From positions 1 to 12,408 of the forward strand of contig JAHLBL010000030.1 in NCBI GenBank assembly GCA_020625635.1: DNA of 12,408 nt, given 5' to 3'. The notes below the pieces were generated by a model, which made no database searches, was not told where the DNA came from, and saw only the letters and a list, made by a program, of their open reading frames with translations. The position numbers and the translations under genes are program-made. Positions 1 to 8,600 of the stretch are shown here, piece after piece (the stretch's first letter is position 1; each line of letters opens with the position of its first letter). The stretch is from a bacterium (lineage in GTDB: Bacteria; Bacillota; Clostridia; Oscillospirales; Acutalibacteraceae).

Positions 1-510
1 AAGTATTTTTCTGTAAAAATCTTTAGATCGATTCCAACATCTTATTGGAACCTCGATAATGGTTTTGTTGTAATCAATGATTTTTTGATTGTCTAATTTT
101 TTGGAATAACCTAACCCATAACACATTGGACATGCATTGTCCGATTTGTTTAATACAAATAAATCATATGGTAAACCTAGAACCGAAGAAAAAATTTTTC
201 CAAGGCAGGAATTAAGCGAAAAATATGTTCCTATTGTTGAGCGTACATTATTATTATAGTTTTGTTGTTTTAACGGTATTGTCACAATCATATTTTCATA
301 TGAAGCCACTTTGTATTCAGGTTCATTTATGCTATCAAACATACAACCAAGTTCATGATTACCAATTTGGGCAACAGTATCATAGGCCAATGAAGACTTC
401 CCGCTACCGGAAGGTCCTATTATCAAATTAATATCATTCTTGGCAATTCTAATGTCTATTCCTTTTAAATTATTGGTTTCAATCCCTTTTATTGAAATAT
501 AATCAAACAT
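1..510 (-). CDS. UvrA-like ABC ATPase, N-terminal part (runs off the left edge)
   Basis: The first 170 codons are visible, starting at ATG 508-510 behind a GAGG ribosome site with 7-nt spacing; the rest lies outside the window. The translation follows UvrA closely: a TNNLKGIDI opening, Walker A GPSGSGKSS (residues 32-40), a Q-loop-like IPLKQQ followed by VRSTIGT (UvrA has AIxQK...PRSTVGT), then ACPMCYGLGY and a following D..IIDYNKTI..VP segment like the UvrA GACPxCxGLG region. In genuine UvrA more than 100 residues, including the first CPxCG and the UvrB-binding domain, lie between the RSTVGT region and GACPxCxGLG. Here only about 30 do. UvrA2 and DrrC-type paralogues are known to lack that domain and some give self-resistance to DNA-binding drugs. 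The gene begins 15 nt after the radical SAM gene, so it is probably in the RiPP operon. UvrA-like family membership is confident; the role is inference. Confidence 0.88.
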   Translation of the reverse strand, partial: MFDYISIKGIETNNLKGIDIRIAKNDINLIIGPSGSGKSSLAYDTVAQIGNHELGCMFDSINEPEYKVASYENMIVTIPLKQQNYNNNVRSTIGTYFSLNSCLGKIFSSVLGLPYDLFVLNKSDNACPMCYGLGYSKKLDNQKIIDYNKTIIEVPIRCWNRSKDFYRKIL

Positions 511-525
511 ATTATAGCCTCATAA

Positions 526-1674
526 TTACATTATGTTCCAATACTCTTTAAACTCTGGCATATAGTACTTTTTTATTTTTTCTATAGCAGAAATAATATT
601 ATAAAGTCGCTCTTCTTGAAATGCATCTTTGTTGTTAATTATTTTTTTTGCATACAAATCTGCACAGTAAAGAGTTATTAGTTTTTGTACTCGACACTTG
701 GATTTATCACGTTGCTTAAAACTCTTTTTTACTAAATAATTTGCACCGGGACAAAATGGACAAACAGGAAAAATATAACAATGCTCAAAACAAGCATCAT
801 CAATAAAACTATCATTATTCTCAAAATCAGTTTCAAGAATATTTTCCAATGATCCTTTGTCAAATGTCATGGGAGTACAAAACGGACAAGGTAATTTGGT
901 TCCATCCGTATCAAAAAAGATAGTACCGACACCTATTCCGCACCACTTTTTCCTCTGTCTATTTATCTCTTCACACATATCTATGTATCTAGACATCATT
1001 TGATTAGACTCACCATTATTGTTATTTGCATAGTATTCAACTAGCTTTTTTAATTCCGGTATTAATTTCCTAATATATTTTTCGTCACTCCAGTCATAGG
1101 TACCTTCAAAAAGGTTTACTCCGTCAATTTGTTTAAATCCCAAATTGTGAATAAAAATAATGTTAGACGCAAGATTATCCAATGAATAATCTGAGAGGGT
1201 CATTTTTACTCCTTGCTCAGGCCAAGTTTTTTTGAAAAAATCTATATCTATTTTGTTAAACGAATTACTTCGGTTCTTGTTGTGGACTTCAGGCAATCCA
1301 TCTAAACTAAGTCCAAGAACAAATTCGTTTTTGTGTTCACTAAACCACTCCTTCATCTTATCATCTAACAACACGCCATTAGTTGTTGCATAAAAGATGT
1401 GGGGGTGATGTGAGTAATTCTCTTTTGTGTATTCATAAACATCTTTTAAAAGTTCAAACTCAATTAATGGCTCGCCACCTATAAATGTTACCTCAACACC
1501 TGACATGTTTTCTGGTATATTATTAAAAATCCAATCTATACAATCCTTTGCTGTTTTTAATGACATTCTGTTTTTAGAATCATGTTCTTGATAACAATAA
1601 ATACAGTCCAGATTGCAGCTATGAGTAACACATAAGCTCGGAGAGAATCTCGGTTTATTATTTACAGATTTCAT
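526..1674 (-). CDS. Radical SAM/SPASM peptide maturase
   Basis: This 382-residue radical SAM enzyme probably installs thioether or related cross-links on the adjacent Cys-rich peptide. The 4Fe-4S site CNLDCIYCYQ (Cys20, 24, 27; CX3CX2C) binds S-adenosylmethionine; GGEP (66-69) is the SAM-contact motif. The C-terminal SPASM-type domain begins at WCGIGVG (Cys245) with further cysteines at 263, 266, 295, 299, 305, 308, 327 and 337, enough for two auxiliary Fe-S clusters. The start chosen is the ATG at 1672-1674, because GGAGG sits 5 nt upstream. An in-frame ATG at 1710 lies inside an intergenic hairpin and has no ribosome site. No separate N-terminal leader-recognition (RRE) domain is evident: only about 15 residues precede the radical SAM core. 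Length and layout resemble anSME-like and Cys-rich-peptide maturases (SCIFF or FibroRumin type); exact subfamily and product are not determinable by eye. Confidence 0.93.
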   Translation of the reverse strand: MKSVNNKPRFSPSLCVTHSCNLDCIYCYQEHDSKNRMSLKTAKDCIDWIFNNIPENMSGVEVTFIGGEPLIEFELLKDVYEYTKENYSHHPHIFYATTNGVLLDDKMKEWFSEHKNEFVLGLSLDGLPEVHNKNRSNSFNKIDIDFFKKTWPEQGVKMTLSDYSLDNLASNIIFIHNLGFKQIDGVNLFEGTYDWSDEKYIRKLIPELKKLVEYYANNNNGESNQMMSRYIDMCEEINRQRKKWCGIGVGTIFFDTDGTKLPCPFCTPMTFDKGSLENILETDFENNDSFIDDACFEHCYIFPVCPFCPGANYLVKKSFKQRDKSKCRVQKLITLYCADLYAKKIINNKDAFQEERLYNIISAIEKIKKYYMPEFKEYWNIM

Positions 1675-1692
1675 ATTATCCTCCTTTTCAAT

Positions 1693-1728
1693 AAAAAAGC
1701 TATCTGCCATTTTTAGCAGACAGCTTTT
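1693..1728 (-). terminator. Intergenic hairpin between precursor and maturase (leaky terminator/attenuator)
   Basis: A 13-bp stem (1695-1707 with 1716-1728, one G-U wobble on the minus-strand RNA, 8-nt loop) is followed on the minus strand by a run of T. It lies after the precursor stop and before the maturase ribosome site. Such hairpins commonly let most transcripts stop after the precursor, giving much more peptide than enzyme. It could also act as an mRNA-stabilising 3' end. Structure is seen directly; leakiness is inferred from the lack of a separate promoter before the maturase. Confidence 0.7.
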
Positions 1729-1751
1729 AAAACTGACTTATAATCAATAAC

Positions 1752-1946
1752 TTAACTGCATGAACCACTACAACTTCTACCGCAACTTCCAGTGCATCCT
1801 GTTTCGCACCCACCGGAACAAGATTGTCCACAGTTACCTGTGCATCCACACATATTTGCATAAAAAGCACCCTCTGCAACGCAGGGTGTGGTATTAGTTT
1901 TAATTTCTAAAAGTTTTTTCATTATAACATCATTCAGTAATCCCAT
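1752..1946 (-). CDS. Cys-rich RiPP precursor peptide, (Cxxx)8 core
   Basis: A 64-residue peptide with GGAGG (1955-1959) 8 nt before its ATG. An internal Met9 lacks a ribosome site, so Met1 is preferred. Residues 1 to about 31 look like a leader (MGLLNDVIMKKLLEIKTN...), with one Cys at 22. The remainder has Cys33 and then cysteines at 35, 39, 43, 47, 51, 55, 59 and 63, that is eight cysteines at exact four-residue spacing, otherwise almost only Gly, Ser and Thr. The core is a 16-residue internal duplication: CTGNCGQSCSGGCETG is repeated as CTGSCGRSCSGSCS. SCIFF peptides have a shorter run of the same C-x3-C spacing and receive radical SAM thioethers, so a ranthipeptide- or sactipeptide-like product made by the downstream maturase is likely. 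The FibroRumin Cys-rich family is another candidate by host and composition. No protease or exporter gene is visible in the window. Confidence 0.92.
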   Translation of the reverse strand: MGLLNDVIMKKLLEIKTNTTPCVAEGAFYANMCGCTGNCGQSCSGGCETGCTGSCGRSCSGSCS

Positions 1947-1975
1947 AATACAAACCTCCGTGAATTATTTTCTTC

Positions 1976-2004
1976 ATTTTATCATATATTAGTTATAAAA
2001 TCAA
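1976..2004 (-). promoter_or_regulatory. Sigma-A-type promoter of the RiPP operon
   Basis: On the minus strand, -35 TTGATT (1999-2004) and -10 TAAAAT (1976-1981) are separated by exactly 17 bp. This places a start site near 1969, giving a leader of roughly 20 nt that contains the GGAGG of the precursor gene. The surroundings are strongly AT-rich, so chance matches are easier, but the position fits well. Confidence 0.7.
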
Positions 2005-2145
2005 TAGCTTTTGTGAATATTATATATTCTTTATACAAATAAGTTGCTCTATTTTATATACTAATATCTAGTGTTTCATGTTTAAGATACAAGCTCGTTT
2101 GCGCTACACAAATCACGGGGCTTCAGTACTGCGACATAATCACAG

Positions 2146-2183
2146 GGGAACAGAGACGGTTATCACGATTCGTGTCTGTTCCC
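2146..2183. repeat. Long imperfect inverted repeat
   Basis: The arms GGGAACAGAGACG (2146-2158) and CGTGTCTGTTCCC (2171-2183) pair over 13 positions with a single mismatch (G2155/G2174) around a 12-nt loop. The sequence style (GGGAACAG..., ...CTGTTCCC) recalls dispersed extragenic palindromes common in Clostridia, so it may be a REP-like or miniature element. No transposase lies in the window. Confidence 0.65.
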
Positions 2184-2191
2184 TTTACTTT

Positions 2192-2228
2192 GCCCGTAAA
2201 TCACCTGTACGGGCTTTATTTGATTTTT
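2192..2228 (+). terminator. Hairpin with T-rich tail, terminator-like on the plus strand
   Basis: GCCCGTA (2192-2198) pairs perfectly with TACGGGC (2208-2214) across a 9-nt loop, followed on the plus strand by a T-rich stretch to about 2227. No plus-strand gene precedes it, so it may be a remnant or part of the neighbouring repeat rather than a working terminator. Confidence 0.4.
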
Positions 2229-2270
2229 GTGAGTGTTTTCCCGACAAAGAAAACAAATCGCACACAGGAC

Positions 2271-2310
2271 TAAAGAAAGCGGAGACAATTCGCATTGAAC
2301 TGTCTCCGCT
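2271..2310 (-). terminator. Rho-independent terminator of the giant-protein operon
   Basis: AGCGGAGACA (2278-2287) and TGTCTCCGCT (2301-2310) form a perfect 10-bp, GC-rich stem with a 13-nt loop. On the minus strand the stem is followed by TTCTTTA, a modest T tract. It begins 5 nt after the stop codon of the last small peptide gene, the expected place for the operon end. Confidence 0.75.
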
Positions 2311-2314
2311 GAAA

Positions 2315-2443
2315 TTACGGTTTGTTTATCTGTTCTTCCCAGCCGTCTGGGTCCGTAGGCTTATCGGAACTGTTAACGAGTACATCCTCAGCCGAATATT
2401 TTATAATTTCAAATTCGGGTGAGAGATAATCCTTTTTCATCAT
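2315..2443 (-). CDS. Small 42-aa peptide, YxxPExE/EDVL family, copy 2
   Basis: A 42-residue ORF beginning MMKKDYLSPEFEIIKYSAED and continuing VLVNSSDKP...EEQINKP before TAA. AGGG sits 7 nt before the first ATG. It is a paralogue of the gene just upstream: both have the same length, K-D-Y-x-x-P-E-x-E-x-I-x-Y-x-x-E-D-V-L-x-x-S in the first half, a variable acidic second half, and an IN(N)KP end. The gap from the preceding stop is 14 nt, the same as the gap before copy 1. There is no Cys, signal peptide or membrane segment. The Y-x-x-P element resembles the leader motif bound by RRE domains in lasso-peptide systems, but no RRE or modifying enzyme is visible nearby. The function is unknown; a RiPP-like or regulatory peptide, or a small partner of the giant protein, are possibilities. 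Conservation between the copies makes the gene convincing. Confidence 0.82.
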   Translation of the reverse strand: MMKKDYLSPEFEIIKYSAEDVLVNSSDKPTDPDGWEEQINKP

Positions 2444-2457
2444 AGCAACACCCTGCG

Positions 2458-2586
2458 TTACGGTTTGTTGTTAATGAGGTCGTTAACATCGTTCACAGAA
2501 TTGTTGTCTATTTCGCCGCTGGTTGTAAGAACATCCTCGCTTTTGTATTCAATCTTTTCCATTTCAGGTGCCTGATAATCTTTCAT
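2458..2586 (-). CDS. Small 42-aa peptide, YxxPExE/EDVL family, copy 1
   Basis: A 42-residue ORF beginning MKDYQAPEMEKIEYKSEDVL and continuing TTSGEIDNN...LINNKP before TAA. A ribosome site (AAAGGAG, 9 nt before the ATG) overlaps the stop codon of the giant gene, and the start is only 14 nt from that stop, so it is clearly in the same operon. It matches the downstream copy 2 at the N-terminal motif and the terminal KP. The central part (GEIDNNSVNDVNDL) is Asn/Asp-rich and differs between copies, a conserved-leader, variable-tail pattern. I recall similar short YxxPE...DV..S proteins in gut Firmicutes with no assigned role; this is memory, not a search. Confidence 0.85.
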   Translation of the reverse strand: MKDYQAPEMEKIEYKSEDVLTTSGEIDNNSVNDVNDLINNKP

Positions 2587-2600
2587 TTTCTATCGCTCCT

Positions 2601-5600
2601 TTATGAATTAGAATTACTGTTACTTGTGATAGCCGCCCAGTCTACCGCGCAATTGTTATAGGTCGTTCCGCTTTTGTTCGTATAAGTTGCGTAGTAAATA
2701 TTACCGTTTTTATCCTTTAGATAGAACATAACAGCAACGCCCTTATCCCTGATATTGTTAACGGCAAAAGTGATGTACTTATAATCCTTGTCGGCATCAT
2801 ACTTACCGTAGTCACCGCTTACGCTGTTGCTGGTTTCTTTACAGCTGAACACGTTTTTCCCTGAAATGTTGTTGAGAGTTACGCCCGCAATATTTGCGCG
2901 AGCCGCGTCCATATCCTCGCCTGTCACAGCTATAAATCCGTAATCCTCAGCGTCCTGAACAACATCATTATTCAGCACAGCTACGAAGCGTACCGCTCGC
3001 TGGCTGTCATTGTTCTTCTTCTGAACTCCGAGTATTTCAAAATTCTTGAAGACATTTCCGATACCGAAATTTGCTGTATCGGCAGCGTCGCGCGTGAAGG
3101 TGTCACTGAGGTCAATTTCTGTACCGTCCTGTGTTGTGTAGATTGCTTCGTTCTTATTCGAAACAAAAGACATTTTATGCTCGGCAAGCTGCTCAGGTGT
3201 GGAAGCTTTCCTGACATCATCATCCGTTTCAAGCCAGTCGGTATAGATAGCGTCGAAGTCAATCTTCTCATTATCACAGTCTTGCGCTACGGTAAAGGTT
3301 AGTGTAACCGCCTTAGTTATTGTAGCGATATCCTCGCCGACAGGCATCCTGTGCATTGTTATTTCGGTTACATCCTTTTTAAGAGCGTCCTCAATAGCCT
3401 TTGCGAAAGAGGTAAAGGAGTATGTTGTGCCTTTATATTCAAATGACGCGACGGAGTTACTCTGAGTACTCAGAGTAAACTCGGAATAGCCGTTCGGATT
3501 ATTAAAGGTCGCTGTGTATCCGTCTGTCGCGTTACCCTGAATAACCGCGGGGTACTCGTAAACGATACCCTTGTGCGTATGCTGAACATAGATAGTTTTG
3601 CCCGCTCCGCCTGCCGCTTCGGCAATTGCGGCGGGAATACCGACGGTGACCTCAGTCATATCGGTAACATCTATCTCCTCAGCCTGTGTAAGAGGAACGC
3701 TGTTTTCGCTGTCAAGCGTAGTTCCCTCGTCCTCAATAGTCGCGACAGTCTGCTTCATGGGGGTAATATTGAGTGTGACGGACATATTTCCGTCTGTCTG
3801 CTCATAGTCCTTGACCTCAACTTCGAGGTAGGTCTTCTCAACTACTCTGATTTCAACGTCATTATTATCCGCGGTTCTAACTGTAACTTCTCCGTCGTTA
3901 TCCTCGACCACAATCATTCCCGCCTGAGCCAGAGCTTCTATGGCGGAGGATTTCTCATCATCAGTAATGCTTCTGCTTCCGCTGACATTCAGATTGACAT
4001 CAATAGCGTCCACAGCCGCCTGCAGAGCTTCGGCTGCTGCGTCGTCAACATCCACCGCGATTTGAGCTTCATTCTTGCCCTGCTCGGATTTAGCGTTTTC
4101 GTTTACGCTGTCAGCTGCTCCCGTAAGAACATCATTTGGGATAAACTCAGCACTTATCGTTACATTCGCGTCAGGCATAAGGATTGAATATACCTGATTA
4201 CCGTTGTCATCAATTCCTACGGTAACAGATTTTGTATCTCCGTTCGCGGTATAGGAAATTGTCCCTGCCGTATAGCCGTCGTCAGCGTTGGGAGTAATTA
4301 TAATATATTTTTCCTCTGTTGCCTTTGCGGCGGAAACGGCAATACTTCCGTTTGTAACGCTGTCATCAACAGTAATATCATATTCATTGCCCTTAACAGC
4401 CTCAATAGTGATATTCTGAGCAGGCATATTGAATACAAATTCTCCGTTTTTATTCGGAGCTATATTTACGGTTACAGCGGAATCTCCGTAGCTGTATCGG
4501 TAGCCCTTAACCGCCTTAGTGCCGTCAGTTTCTGCTGAAAGCGTAATCTTATCGCCGTAATGAGCGCTTTCGGGCAGTTCAGACGAATATGTAACGCCGT
4601 CAACATTTTTATAAGTTATTGTATAATCATTCTTTATAAAGCTTGCGCTGATAAGAACATTTTGCTCGGGCATAGTAAACTTGCCGTCGCTTATCTCGTA
4701 GGTGCTGCCTGAGTTCTCGTGAGTTACCTCAAGCTTTTCAAGTGTATATCCGGGCTTCGACGAAGCGGTTACATTAACCTCCGTTCCCTCGGGAGCCTTA
4801 GCCTTATCTACTGTTACAGTACCGCCCGTGATTTCGTCAATATTTACGTTGTAGCCGTCTTTAGCGATTACAATCAAGCTTGCCTCAGCCGCTTCATAGT
4901 TCTTTGTAGCGGGCAAAGTAAAGCTTATATTCGTGTAGCCTTCGCCCACATAGGAAATCGGAACTACAATTAATCCGTCGGACTTGTAGATTTCAGATTC
5001 GCGCTGGGTAACGATTGATTCGTCTTCCGATGTTACAGTGAGATCGGAAATTGCGGTGTTGTCGCCGTCAGCCAGTCGCAGCGCTATATTTTTATCTCTG
5101 CCGTAGAGCAGCAACATAGACGCTGTGGGAACAAGGTCACGCTCAGCTTTAGTGATTGTCAGAGTCGCGTCCTTATAGCCCTTGTATATCGAATCCTCAT
5201 AAATCGCGCGAACAGTATATGTGCCTACATCTGTCGGAGCTTTGGTCAGCAGATTATCACGACTCACCTCTGTTCCGCTGTAGTACAGGAAGGATGTCGT
5301 GGGGTTGGAATACTGTGTAAAGTCCGCAAGCGTTACCTCGGGCGTCTGAACCTCTCCTGTGTAGGGTACGGTCATATCCTCAAAAGTAATTTTAGAGGAA
5401 GCGTCACTTTTGTTTTTCCATATAGCGTACAGCGTAATATCCTCGGTGAGCTTGACGCTGCCTTTATCATAATACGCTCTTGCACCATCAGGAGTAAGCG
5501 ACCAGTAGTTGAAGCCCTTGGTCTCATGCTGGAAGGTATTCGGATTGAGCGCTGTGTAAGTATTTTCCGCCACAACCTGTTTTTTCATTGTACCGAAGCC

Positions 5601-8600
5601 TTCGCCCGCGTCAAAGGTAATGGTAATAGCCTTTGCCCAGCGCGCGTAAAGCGTGGTGTCGTATCTGTACGTTACCGTCGCTTCATCGTTGTAGCCATAA
5701 GTCGCAGTCGGACTTGAGCCCCATCCGAGGAATATATATCCCTCGCGCGTAAAGATATTTTTGTTCAGGGTTGTCGGAATGTTGTTATCAACAATCTGCG
5801 GTTCCATTTCGCCCTCGCCGCCGTTTGCGTCAAAGGTAATTGTGCTGAAATCGGGTGACCAGATTGCGTAGAGTGTGAGATCATCGCCCATGCTCGAAGT
5901 AAACGCCGTGGAACCCGGGGTGTAGCTTGTGCCGCTGCCGTCGGACTTTGTGTTCCATTTTGAGAAAACGTATCTGTCCTTTGTAAATTCGTTTTCAAGC
6001 GCTCTGGGGTTTTCATAGAGCTCACAGCATCCGTAAACATCCAGAGTCGTATTACTGTTCTCAGGCAGCGTCTGATCATATGCCGTTATCGAGAACATAT
6101 CTTCAAGGCTATCTAACCATACCGAAACATTTCCATCGGCATCGACAATCACGAACGAAAGCAGCGCCGTATCACTGCGGTTGGATTTGAACGCGTAAGG
6201 AAGTATAAATGAGCCGTTATCGGTATAAACAGCGCCGATGTATTTTAATCGATAGGAAGTCGACGCGCCTATACCATTAGCGTGATATACTGCCGCGACG
6301 TTTTGCGCGTACTGAGCAAAAGTTGCCGCGTCGTCGTAGCCGAACAACCTTGCGACCGCCGAGATGGTTTGATCATAAGTACGCTCAGTCTCACCGATGT
6401 TGTAAATTAAATTATTCCCAACGCCGATAAGCGCGCTTGAAGCCGCTGTGTAATCAGCGTTCTTTGTTAACTTGCTGACAGAACCGTTGAGAACCTCTTT
6501 TGCCTTGTCAAAGAAAGCGGTATAATTATCTTCTGTCTTGTCCGCGTCGAACGCCGCGTAACTCGTTGCGAGATTGTCGAATTTTGTCCCGAGAGTATAA
6601 TTTGACAGAGAACCGTAGCTGCGAGTCGCTAGATTATCGGTTGAGCCCTCATCCTTCAGGGCGACGCCGAAACCGCAGCAGTTGCAGTAGCTTACATCAA
6701 TTCCCGCGTCAAGAAAATGATGATTAACCTTAGAGCAACGCGGACATATACTTGACATACCTTCGCCGAAATCAGCCGTCTGAGTATATGATTCTCCTTC
6801 ACCGCCGTTAGCGTCATAGGTGATTATAAAGCGAGTCTTATTCCATTGAGCGTACAGCGTCAAATCGTCATTCAGATTGACGTATGCACCGTCGTAATAC
6901 TTCGTACCGCTGCCGTCGGGCTTTGTGTTCCAACAGTATGTACTTGTTGAGTATCCGTCCTTTTTAAGAGTAAATTCGGAAAGCTTTGTTGATTCTCCTT
7001 CGTTTACTGTCTGAGCCGACATGCTGTTATCGGCGCCGTTTCCGTCAAATGTTACCTTATGAGTCTTTTTCCATACCGCGTAAAGTGTTGTATCTTGGTT
7101 AAATGTCCTGAGCAGTCCAGGCTTATACACGGTATTGCCTGTGCCGTCGGGATTCTCCGCCCACTTTTCAAAGACGTAGCCTTCGCGTTCATATCCGCAC
7201 TCGGGGATAACGTCCCAGATGCCTTTATCGAACTTCATGGAAGCCGTTTCGCCTGTCGCGTCATCGCAGTTGGCGTCAAAGTTTACGGTAAACCTTGTTT
7301 TCTCCCATATAGCGTAGAGAGTGATGTTTTCGGGGTTTGTCGTATCCATCGGCGACACGCCGCCGTCTGTATATGTATCTCCGCTTCCGTCGGAATTTTT
7401 TGCCCAATATTTAAACTCGTATCCGTCACGGGTATAGGTGTTGCTGTTAAGTCCAGCATACGGCACATACCATCCGTCACCCGGAAGCAGCGGAGAACTC
7501 TCGTATGCCTGCGGCTTCATCGTACCCTCGCCGCCGTTTGCGTCAAAGGTGATATAGTAGGTTGGCTGCCAGATTGCGTATAAATCGATATCCGTGCTCG
7601 GGCTTATTGTATTTTTGTCGAAGGCATACGGAGGCACCTGCCGCTGTGGTGTTGTAGACCAACCGTAGAAGGTGTAGCCTTCTCTTGTATAGATGTTTTT
7701 TTGCAGCCGTATTGTATCGTTCGGCTTGCACACCTGTTCATCCATTGTGCCCTCAACGTTCTCGCCGTTGGGATGGAAGGTAACATGACACATCGTATCT
7801 CCCGAGGTATGCCATTTTGCAGTCAGAGTAGCGTCGCCCGTAACTGTATACAGGTCGCCTGCCTTGTACACCCAGTCGCCTGACGACCAGCCGTAGAATA
7901 CGTATCCGGGGTTAGTATATGTGCAAGCAGGCAGGGTAACGTCCTCCTGCTTATGTACACCTGTAATCGAAGCAGGAGCGTTTCCTGTGCCGCCTCCCGC
8001 AGCGAAGTCTATTGTATATGTATTCGCGTTGATATATGTCTGCGCTTTTGTTATTTCGTGCTCACAGAGAATATCGGAATAGTATTTATCAGTTCCCTTA
8101 TCATGCCAGTACTCGATATTTCCGTCGGAATTATCGGTAGGCTCCTGACGCTCGTGATGCTCGAGCCAGTGCTCGGTCGGAACAAACAGGAACTCGCCGT
8201 CAAAGCCGTCCTCGGTAGTGAATGTAACGCAGGATACGCCGTAGTCGGAGTCAAAATCGCCGAGATAGGTCGTGTAGTTCGCGCCGTTGTCGGTCGTCTG
8301 ACGCACATACATCGTCTGATTGCTTGACATTCCCGTCAAAAGCGGAAGCGTCATTGTAATCGGCGCGCCCGACAAATCGAGCGGAAGGTTGTAAATTGAC
8401 TTTCCGTCGCCGTCATATACAGGAGTGTTGTCGCGGTAATCTACGCCGTTTACCGTCGTGACATAATGGGCGCTGTAGGTAAAGTTAACATTCGCAGTCA
8501 TCGAGGTATATTCAGCCTTGTCGTCGTCTTCGTCGACATCGTCGTCATCCTGAGTATAGTCGGTAACAGTCATCAGCGCGTTCGCGTACAGCATAATACG

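Larger units (their letters stand above)
2005..2270. other. Intergenic region between the two operons, no supported gene
   Basis: The left part (to about 2065) is AT-rich promoter-upstream DNA. From about 2080 base composition rises sharply, and two hairpins follow (listed separately). No reading frame here has a ribosome site and family-like sequence. A 114-codon plus-strand frame starting at 2078 runs through both hairpins and antisense to the second 42-aa peptide gene, so it is not taken as a gene. Confidence 0.6.

Noticed and set aside
225..431. Plus-strand 68-codon frame
   Set aside because: Antisense to the well-supported UvrA-like gene, including its Walker A region.
1675..1710. Upstream start of the radical SAM gene (12 extra residues)
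   Set aside because: The ATG at 1710 lies within the intergenic hairpin and has no ribosome site, while the ATG at 1674 has GGAGG at 5 nt.
2040..2056. TAAGTTGCT near the RiPP promoter as a LytTR half-site
   Set aside because: It matches 8 of 9 positions but no second repeat occurs 21 bp to either side.
2078..2422. 114-codon plus-strand frame
   Set aside because: It passes through two hairpins and the operon terminator and runs antisense to the second 42-aa peptide gene; no ribosome site and no family-like sequence.
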